Assembly (NCBI GenBank): GCA_040756715.1
Contig: JBFLYE010000194.1
Span: 1-6,923 of the forward strand
DNA: 6,923 nucleotides
Source: a bacterium
GTDB taxonomy: Bacteria; UBA9089; UBA9088
Reading direction: 5' to 3'
Shown here piece by piece: positions 1 through 4,415 of the stretch (the stretch's first letter is position 1; every line of letters starts with the position of its first letter). The position numbers and the translations under genes are program-made. The notes under the pieces were generated by a model that saw nothing but the letters and a program-made list of their open reading frames with translations, made no database searches and was not told the DNA's origin.

Positions 1-1
1 G

Positions 2-319
2 CTAAAAAATCCATTAACCGTAGTAGGAGGTGTAGCCTTAAAGCCCGATAACAAGACCATAGTTGCTATAGATTTCTATGGACTTAATAACATTAATGAT
101 TGGTATGCAGAAGATGAGGATAAAAGGGAGCAAAGCAGTGTTAGCTTGGGTTTTGAAAGGGAGGTTTTGCCCTATCTTGCTGTAAGGGGAGGTTTTTATG
201 GAAAGGGGTTTATTACAGCTGGGATTGGGATAAAAACAAAAAATATAAGGCTTGATTATGGGATTATGGAGGATGATAATCTGGGATTTCACCTTGTTTC
301 TTTAACCATTAGTAAATAA
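2..319 (+). CDS. Outer-membrane beta-barrel protein, PorV/UPF0164-like, C-terminal part (5' end outside window)
   Basis: The frame open from base 2 to a TAA at 317-319 encodes the last 105 residues of a protein that starts outside the window. Alternating short strands such as VVGGVALKP, TIVAIDFYG, SSVSLGFEREVLPYLAVRGGFYG, FITAGIGIKTKNIRLDYGI and FHLVSLTISK look like successive outer-membrane beta-strands. The pattern of a 'GFE...LAVRGGF' strand pair, then 'TAGIGIKTKNIRLDYG', then a final strand after 'LGFHLVSLTI' resembles the C-terminal end of the PorV/PorQ/UPF0164 family of barrel proteins. By family analogy it would sit in the outer membrane; members include secretion-system subunits and proteins of unknown function, so no specific role is assigned. 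No terminator is visible between its stop and the tRNA 15 bases downstream, so the two may be co-transcribed. The family call rests on pattern recognition of a fragment. Confidence 0.7.
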   Translation, partial: LKNPLTVVGGVALKPDNKTIVAIDFYGLNNINDWYAEDEDKREQSSVSLGFEREVLPYLAVRGGFYGKGFITAGIGIKTKNIRLDYGIMEDDNLGFHLVSLTISK

Positions 320-334
320 GGAACGAGCGACAAA

Positions 335-420
335 GGCGAGGTGGCAGAGTGGTTTAATGCGGCGGTCTTGAAAACCGTTGTGTTTTAAAGGCACCGTGGG
401 TTCAAATCCTACCCTCGCCG
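335..420 (+). tRNA. tRNA-Ser, anticodon UGA
   Basis: The 86-base sequence folds into a complete class II tRNA. The acceptor stem pairs GGCGAGG (335-341) with CCTCGCC (413-419) without mismatch, and the discriminator is G420. The anticodon stem is 362-366 with 374-378 (one G-U pair), with loop CTTGAAA and anticodon TGA at 369-371, which reads UCA and other UCN serine codons. A long variable arm (about 379-395, with GTG and CAC as its stem) is typical of serine tRNAs. The T arm is 396-400 with 408-412 around TTCAAAT, with one G-U pair. CCA is not encoded and must be added after transcription. The gene faces the minus-strand DUF167 remnant, whose stop codon lies only three bases beyond the tRNA 3' end. 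Confidence 0.97.
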
Positions 421-423
421 GAT

Positions 424-646
424 TTAATCACAGATTTCAATAATTTTGTGGGGAGAAAATTCGCCGAAAATAATTTTGATTTTTAATTTGGGAATTTGAA
501 AATAGTTAGATAAAAGCTCTATTACCCTCTGGTTTGCTCTACCCTTAACAGGCCCTTCCTTTACTTAAAACCCTAAAATTACTTTCGTCTTTCTTCTCAA
601 CTTTTTCCAGTTTAGCTCTTGTTTTTACCCTTACAAAAATTTTCAT
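424..646 (-). pseudogene. DUF167 (YggU-family) protein gene broken by a single-base frameshift
   Basis: Translating the minus strand from the ATG at 646 gives MKIFVRVKTRAKLEKVEKK followed by DESNFRVL, then the frame drifts to a stop at 547-545. Skipping one base at about 565 restores a second frame that starts VKEGPVKGRANQRVIELL, continues through NYFQIPKLKIKIIFGE, and ends in KIIEICD at the TAA at 426-424. Joined, the 73 residues match the whole DUF167/YggU layout: an N-terminal basic 'V+..+AK.EKVE' strand, the hallmark 'PVKGRAN..VIELL' motif and the 'I.GE.S..KIIEI' end. The expected arginine in the last motif is a histidine here. The function of the family is not well defined. The reading start lies 23 bases after the ABC ATPase stop, so it was probably the last gene of that transcript. 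An extra A (minus strand) in TTAAGTAAAG fits either a real recent mutation or a sequencing or assembly error; nothing suggests programmed frameshifting. Confidence 0.82.
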
Positions 647-669
647 AAACAGCTAGACAGATACCAATT

Positions 670-1632
670 TTAAATTACCCTAACCTCTGATGCCTTAAAG
701 GAGAGATAAAGGGATGAGCCAAGGGTAATGGAAAGCAAAGATAGAGAGGTCAGCGTGATTGTAGCATAAAATGTCAATCCTAAAACATCAACTCCCAAAG
801 AGACCATATCTTTTTTTATTTCCTCAAGCTTAATTACCCTTCCCTTTAATGAATTTCTGCAGGATGATATAAGGGGCTCTTTTGAAACAACAATTGCGGT
901 TTCCTCAATTAAAACATAACCCTTTCCTTCATTCTCTGTGATAACCCAAATCCCTACATCATCCTTTATCATTGCCTGTTTTAACCCTTTGCCCTTTGGA
1001 AAAATGCAGGGGAATAGATTTTTTATCCCCCCATTCTCTATCCTTCCAGAAACAATAGAGAGGATATTATCTGTAACCCTGTATCCAGATGAAATATTAT
1101 GCGTTGAAAAGATAATGGTTGTTCTCTTTTCCTTATTTATCCTCTTAATAAGCTCCTCAATTATCTTAATGCTTGTTGGGTCTATATTTGCGGTTGGCTC
1201 ATCAAGCAATAAGACCTCTGGCTCAAAAACAATAGCCCTTGCTAGAGCTACCCTTTTAAGCTCACCATAAGAGATCTCATCTGGCTTTTTGTCTTTAATC
1301 TTTTCTATAGAAAGCTCATCCATTATCTCATAAACCCTATTTTTATCCCTTATTTTCCTTATTTTAAGGCCAAATTCTATATTGGAAAAAATAGAGCCCT
1401 GAAATAGCAATGGATCCTGCCTTAAATAGCCAATATTTCTTCTTTCTCCTTTAAATTCTATTGTTCCAGATGATGGCTTATCAAGAAAGGAGAGAAGATT
1501 TAAAAGGGTTGTCTTTCCAGCACCATTTGGACCGAATATGCAATATATCCTTTCTTTTTCAAAATCCTGTTTTGGAATATCAAGGATGGTTTTTTCACCA
1601 TAATTTTTCTTAAGGTCTTTAATTCTTATCAT
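670..1632 (-). CDS. ABC transporter ATP-binding protein with C-terminal TOBE domain, molybdate/tungstate type
   Basis: This 320-residue protein is an ABC ATPase: Walker A GPNGAGKTT at residues 34-42, Q-loop RQDPL near 71-75, signature region EISYGELKRVALARA at 119-133, Walker B VLLLDE at 140-145, D-loop around 148-151 and the H-loop histidine at 178 (STHN). Residues about 258-320 (NSLKGRVIKLE to LYLSFKASEVRVI) match a single TOBE/Mop-like domain, the oxyanion-sensing tail of ModC/TupC/WtpC-type ATPases. This suggests import of tungstate or molybdate across the inner membrane. No permease or binding-protein gene is present in the window, so the substrate stays inferred. The signature is SYGEL instead of the usual SGGE/SGGQ; the first glycine is a tyrosine, which could affect ATP-site closure. 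The start ATG overlaps the aroF stop as ATGA, implying translational coupling, with a weak AAGGA just upstream. A sulfate- or other anion-type ATPase is the main alternative. Confidence 0.88.
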   Translation of the reverse strand: MIRIKDLKKNYGEKTILDIPKQDFEKERIYCIFGPNGAGKTTLLNLLSFLDKPSSGTIEFKGERRNIGYLRQDPLLFQGSIFSNIEFGLKIRKIRDKNRVYEIMDELSIEKIKDKKPDEISYGELKRVALARAIVFEPEVLLLDEPTANIDPTSIKIIEELIKRINKEKRTTIIFSTHNISSGYRVTDNILSIVSGRIENGGIKNLFPCIFPKGKGLKQAMIKDDVGIWVITENEGKGYVLIEETAIVVSKEPLISSCRNSLKGRVIKLEEIKKDMVSLGVDVLGLTFYATITLTSLSLLSITLGSSLYLSFKASEVRVI

Positions 1633-2642
1633 AAATCCTTACCCAAAGCATTTGCTACCTTTCTTGCCTCATCCATTAGAATAGCAAATTTTTTAGGCTT
1701 TAGGCTTTGTTCCCCATCAGAGAATGCGGCCTCTGGGTTTTGGTGAACCTCAATTATAAGGCCATCGCATCCCGAAGCAATTGAGGATAAGGCAAGGGGC
1801 GTAACAAGCTTCCAATTTCCAGCGGCATGGGATGGATCTGAGATAACCGGAAGGTGGGTAAGCTCTTTCAAAACAGCAATTCCTGCAACATCCAAGGTAT
1901 TTCTGGAATGGTCAACAAATGTCCTTATCCCCCGCTCGCATAAAATAACATAAAGGTTTCCACCCGATAAGACATATTCTGCTGCCATTAGGAATTCTGT
2001 TATCGTAGCAGATAGACCCCTTTTTAGAAGAACAGGCTTATTTATCTTTCCAACCTCCTTTAATAATGAGAAATTCTGCATATTCCTTGCTCCTATCTGA
2101 ATAATATCAACATATTTTAAAAGGAGTTCAATATCCTTTGTATCCATAAGCTCAGAGACAATAGGAAGCCCTGTTGTTTCGGATGCCTCCTTTAGGTATT
2201 TTAGCCCATCCTCCTCAAGCCCCTGGAAGCTATATGGCGATGTCCTTGGTTTGAATGCACCACCACGAAGCATAGAGGCACCCCTTTCCTTTACAAGCTT
2301 TGCAATCTCTATTATTTCCTTTCTTCCTTCAACCGAGCAAGGACCTGCCATTACAACAACCTTTTTCCCTCCAATAATTACTCCTCCTACATCAATTTTT
2401 GTATCTTCCTGCTTGAATTCCCTGCTTGCAAGCTTAAATGGCTTAAGGATGGGTATGACTCTCTCAACACCAGCAAATGCCTCCAATTGATCCCTATCCA
2501 ATATCCTCTCATCGCCAATAACATTTATTACTGTCCTCTCTATGCCCTTTGAAACCATTGGCTTAAGGCCTAATGATGAGATTTTTTCTGCTACATGGTC
2601 AATCCTCTCTTCTTTACAACCTGGCTCAAAAACTATAATCAT
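1629..2642 (-). CDS. aroF: 3-deoxy-7-phosphoheptulonate (DAHP) synthase, type I-beta with N-terminal regulatory domain
   Basis: It catalyses condensation of phosphoenolpyruvate and erythrose-4-phosphate to DAHP, the first step of the shikimate pathway, in the cytoplasm. At 337 residues it is nearly the length of the Thermotoga maritima enzyme and has the same plan: an N-terminal ferredoxin-like domain (about 1-70, ending 'VIPILKPFKLASREF'), which in that enzyme mediates feedback inhibition by aromatic amino acids, then a TIM barrel. Visible motifs are AGPCSVEG (99-106), LRGGAFKPRTSPYSFQG (125-141), LLKRG (205-209), ERGIRTF (236-242) and ISDPSHAAG (267-275). The four metal ligands are all present as Cys102, His272, Glu298 and Asp309. 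The segment after ERGIRTF reads VDHSRNTLD, where E-x-A/T-RNTLD is usual; this is a mild deviation. The start at 2642 is fixed by an in-frame stop nine bases upstream; a GGAGAGGAA tract lies too far (19 bases) to be a standard ribosome site. It follows era by 35 bases and overlaps the ABC ATPase start. Confidence 0.95.
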   Translation of the reverse strand: MIIVFEPGCKEERIDHVAEKISSLGLKPMVSKGIERTVINVIGDERILDRDQLEAFAGVERVIPILKPFKLASREFKQEDTKIDVGGVIIGGKKVVVMAGPCSVEGRKEIIEIAKLVKERGASMLRGGAFKPRTSPYSFQGLEEDGLKYLKEASETTGLPIVSELMDTKDIELLLKYVDIIQIGARNMQNFSLLKEVGKINKPVLLKRGLSATITEFLMAAEYVLSGGNLYVILCERGIRTFVDHSRNTLDVAGIAVLKELTHLPVISDPSHAAGNWKLVTPLALSSIASGCDGLIIEVHQNPEAAFSDGEQSLKPKKFAILMDEARKVANALGKDL

Positions 2643-2677
2643 TGTCTTTTAATAATAATCTTTCCTCTCCTCTTTTG

Positions 2678-3535
2678 TCAATATCCCAACTCATTCAGGA
2701 TTTTATCCTTCTTTCTCCAATCTTTCTTTTCTTTTACAACAAGCTCAAGGTAGACAGGCTTATTGTGAAATGCCTCAATCTCCCTTCTTGCCTTTTCTCC
2801 TATCCTTTTTAATGCCTTCCCCTTTTTTCCTATCAAGATTGCCTTTTGGCTTTCTCTATTAACATAGATAATAGCCCTGATATAGTCCTTTCTTTGTTCT
2901 TCCTCTTTGAATTCCTCAACCACAACAGTTGTATCATAAGGTATTTCATCGCCATAAAACAAGAAGACCTTTTCCCTGATTACCTCTTCTGCAAAGAACC
3001 TTTCGGGATGTATGGAGAGAATCTCAGTATCATAGAATGGTGGATGAAAGGGGAGAAGGGAGATAATTTCACTAAGCAATTCAGGGCAATTTATTCCTTT
3101 CTTAGCAGAGATTGGGATTATCTTTAGGAATAGGTTTAAGCCATTATAATATTCTATCAAAGGAAGGAGCTTAAGTTTATCAACCAGGTCTATCTTGTTA
3201 ATGGCGAGGATTGTATTTTTTTTAATAAAATTTGGGATAATTTCCCTCTCAAAAGGCTCAACAATGAGAAGGGAAAGGTCGGAATCCCTAAGTGCAGACC
3301 TTGCCTTTTTTATCATTCTCTCATCTAATTTGTCCTTCTGCTTTATCATCAAACCAGGGGTATCAACAAATATTGCCTGGACATTAGGAAGGTTTAAAAT
3401 CCCAAGTATTTGATGCCTTGTTGTCTGTGGCTTTGGACTTACCGATGAAACCTTCTCTTTTAAAAGCGTATTCATCAAGCTTGACTTTCCAACATTTGGC
3501 TTTCCAACCAGAGAAATATAGCCTGCTTTGAACAT
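2678..3535 (-). CDS. era: GTPase Era, 16S rRNA/30S assembly factor
   Basis: Era binds the 3' end of 16S rRNA and supports 30S subunit maturation and coupling to the cell cycle. From the ATG at 3535 the product is 285 residues, close to the usual length of about 300. GTPase motifs appear in order: G1 GKPNVGKS (11-18), the switch-I region QTTR (37-40), G3 DTPG (58-61), G4 NKID (113-116) and G5 SAK (143-145). The C-terminal KH domain begins around HPERFFAEEVIREK (176-189) and has its nucleic-acid loop as GKKG (236-239). The frame is open for another 40 codons upstream (to an ATG at 3655), but those residues are not Era-like and the extension would cross the repeat region, so the start directly before FKAGYISLVGKPNVGKS is preferred. 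No Shine-Dalgarno precedes this ATG; the upstream 25 bases are almost all A and T. It probably heads the transcript era-aroF-ABC ATPase-DUF167. Confidence 0.96.
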   Translation of the reverse strand: MFKAGYISLVGKPNVGKSSLMNTLLKEKVSSVSPKPQTTRHQILGILNLPNVQAIFVDTPGLMIKQKDKLDERMIKKARSALRDSDLSLLIVEPFEREIIPNFIKKNTILAINKIDLVDKLKLLPLIEYYNGLNLFLKIIPISAKKGINCPELLSEIISLLPFHPPFYDTEILSIHPERFFAEEVIREKVFLFYGDEIPYDTTVVVEEFKEEEQRKDYIRAIIYVNRESQKAILIGKKGKALKRIGEKARREIEAFHNKPVYLELVVKEKKDWRKKDKILNELGY

Positions 3536-3576
3536 TTTAAATTTAAATTGTAAAATATTTATATGATTAAATATTA

Positions 3577-3735
3577 GCTTTTTTAGTATGTGTTTAGCTT
3601 CTGTATAATTGTCTAATCCGTAAAAGGTGCTGCAAGCGAAAGGGAAAATAACCACGAAGCGCAGAAAGAGGCACGAAGCAACTTAAAAATTTACACCTTC
3701 GTGTTCTTCCTGGTTCTAAACACATACAAATAAGC
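3577..3735. repeat. Intergenic inverted-repeat element (MITE-like), ends GTATGTGTTTAG / CTAAACACATAC
   Basis: The 228-base gap between era and vapC is non-coding. It is framed by a perfect 12-bp inverted repeat, GTATGTGTTTAG at 3586-3597 and CTAAACACATAC at 3716-3727. Allowing one gap and one mismatch, the ends extend outward to GCTT (3577-3580) and AAGC (3732-3735). The enclosed 142 bp has no convincing reading frame and contains a second pair of inverted sequences (listed separately). A further copy of the end sequence occurs at 6828-6839 upstream of the surface-protein gene. The size and structure fit a small non-autonomous mobile element or a shared intergenic repeat, but no target-site duplication is obvious, so mobility is inferred. 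Confidence 0.5.
3650..3715. repeat. Inverted copies of an AACCACGAAG...CACGAAG repeat, possible hairpin
   Basis: On the plus strand AACCACGAAG (3650-3659) is followed by CACGAAG (3672-3678). The opposite strand of 3697-3715 reads AACCAGGAAGAACACGAAG, a second version of the same pattern. The inner arms CACGAAG (3672-3678) and CTTCGTG (3697-3703) can pair around an 18-base loop, and AACCA (3650-3654) can pair with TGGTT (3711-3715). The left copy carries about ten additional bases between its two halves. No T-run follows on either strand, so it is not a standard intrinsic terminator. The pattern resembles short dispersed repeats recalled from several uncultivated bacterial genomes; this is memory, not a search result. 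Confidence 0.5.
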
Positions 3736-3763
3736 AACAAAATAAATCTCTTCATCTTAAAAT

Positions 3764-4162
3764 TTATACACTATAAACCTTCAACCCAATAACTTCACTA
3801 ATAGCCTCAAAATCTTTATCATTATGGAAAAGAAAAAGACTGTGTTCCATCGCACAGGCGGCAATAAGACAGTCTATAGTCCTTCTTATGGTCTTGCCTT
3901 CTCTTCTGCAGAGCTGATAGATTTGAGCGGACATAATAAATGTGTCGATCCCTTTTGGGCTGTAAATTGGAAATTGAAGAAGATGTTCCTTTGTCTTTTC
4001 AAACTCCCTATCTTCTTTTATTCCTTGCAGAATCTCAGCCAATGTAATATCCAAGAGGCAAACATCTTCCTCTTCTTCAATCAACCTGTGCAGTTCCTTT
4101 TTGTAAAGAGATGGTTTTTTGGAGAAGAAGTCAATCCAGACGGTTGTATCTACCAAGATCAT
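3764..4162 (-). CDS. vapC: VapC-type PIN-domain ribonuclease toxin
   Basis: The 132-residue product is a compact PIN domain, the usual size of VapC toxins, which are Mg-dependent ribonucleases that cleave specific RNAs (often tRNA or rRNA) and are held inactive by their cognate antitoxin. It begins MILVDTTVWIDFF, and the acidic residues expected in the active site are visible: Asp5, Glu43 (in LAEILQGI), Asp97 (in RTIDCLIAACA) and Asp115 (in HNDKDF). All four are present, so the enzyme should be catalytically competent. The start codon overlaps the vapB stop as ATGA, the coupled arrangement usual for such pairs, ensuring antitoxin is made first. It lies 228 bases upstream of era, with a repeat element between them. 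The target RNA cannot be read from the sequence. Confidence 0.93.
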   Translation of the reverse strand: MILVDTTVWIDFFSKKPSLYKKELHRLIEEEEDVCLLDITLAEILQGIKEDREFEKTKEHLLQFPIYSPKGIDTFIMSAQIYQLCRREGKTIRRTIDCLIAACAMEHSLFLFHNDKDFEAISEVIGLKVYSV

Positions 4163-4356
4163 ATCCTGCCTCTCCGCATCTCATCCAAATCCCCTTCCCA
4201 GGTTATTCTGCCCTCTAATTTCAGAATCTCCTTTCGTCGCTTCCTCTTAACCAACTCTGAAAGGGCCAGATTCACCAACTCCTTTTTGGTTCGACAGTTG
4301 GTCAACCTTAATCCTTCCCCTACCAACTCTCTGTCAAACTCAATATTTGTTCTCAT
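4159..4356 (-). CDS. vapB: VapB-type antitoxin, ribbon-helix-helix (DUF2191-like)
   Basis: The 65-residue product begins MRTNIEFDRELVGEGLRL and continues TKKELVNLALSELVKRKRRKE, the strand-helix-helix pattern of short VapB/DUF2191 antitoxins whose N-terminal half binds DNA as a dimer. The tail, ITWEGDLDEMRRGRI, is the kind of acidic and aromatic segment that in homologues wraps the VapC active site. An in-frame ATG 24 bases upstream (4380) was rejected: it falls inside the -10 box of the promoter, whereas the ATG at 4356 has AGGAGGT seven bases before it. The stop overlaps the vapC start by four bases. It would neutralise VapC and, with it, repress its own promoter through the inverted repeat at 4372-4401. 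Confidence 0.92.
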   Translation of the reverse strand: MRTNIEFDRELVGEGLRLTNCRTKKELVNLALSELVKRKRRKEILKLEGRITWEGDLDEMRRGRI

Positions 4357-4363
4357 GGCAACC

Positions 4364-4370
4364 ACCTCCT
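4364..4370 (-). promoter_or_regulatory. Strong ribosome binding site of vapB
   Basis: The minus strand reads AGGAGGT, seven bases before the ATG at 4356. It is the only near-perfect Shine-Dalgarno sequence before a gene start in this window, and it decides the vapB start. Confidence 0.9.
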
Positions 4371-4371
4371 C

Positions 4372-4401
4372 ATACACCAATTATATTCAATTTAGGTGTA
4401 T
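4372..4401. promoter_or_regulatory. Probable VapB/VapBC operator (7-bp inverted repeat around the -10 box)
   Basis: ATACACC (4372-4378) and GGTGTAT (4395-4401) form a perfect inverted repeat with a 16-base spacer, so the half-sites are 23 bp apart centre to centre, about two helical turns. They flank the -10 box, and one half-site lies in the promoter spacer. Ribbon-helix-helix antitoxins typically bind such repeats to repress their own operon. Binding here is inferred from position and symmetry. Confidence 0.65.
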
Positions 4402-4408
4402 ATGTCAA
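4380..4408 (-). promoter_or_regulatory. Sigma-70 promoter of vapBC
   Basis: On the minus strand, TTGACA (4408-4403) and TATAAT (4385-4380) are both exact consensus hexamers separated by exactly 17 bases. Transcription would begin near 4373, giving a leader of about 17 bases that contains the AGGAGGT site. The -35 box lies eight bases after the stop codon of the upstream surface-protein gene, so vapBC has its own promoter although it is co-oriented with that gene. Confidence 0.9.
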
Positions 4409-4415
4409 TAAATTT

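Noticed and set aside
38-292. Minus-strand open frame opposite the outer-membrane protein
   Set aside because: The plus-strand frame shows clear beta-barrel family patterns through to a natural stop; the antisense translation resembles no family.
545-646. Programmed ribosomal frameshift in the DUF167 gene
   Set aside because: No recognised slippery site, stimulatory stop or pairing structure is visible at the shift, and the family is not known to use frameshifting; mutation or sequence error is simpler.
3536-3655. Forty-codon N-terminal extension of Era
   Set aside because: The residues do not resemble Era, the segment crosses the inverted repeat at 3586-3597, and family members begin directly before the FKAGYISLVGKPNVGKS-like strand.
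3672-3703. Hairpin as an intrinsic terminator between vapC and era
   Set aside because: A 7-bp stem with an 18-base loop and no following T-run on either strand does not fit an intrinsic terminator.
4357-4380. Upstream ATG for VapB (eight extra residues)
   Set aside because: The codon overlaps the -10 box and lies upstream of the expected transcript start; the internal ATG has an ideal AGGAGGT.
3824-4411. Long plus-strand open frame of 195 codons opposite vapBC
   Set aside because: It lies wholly antisense to two well-supported genes and over their promoter, has no recognisable motif and no ribosome site; it is a shadow of vapC and vapB.
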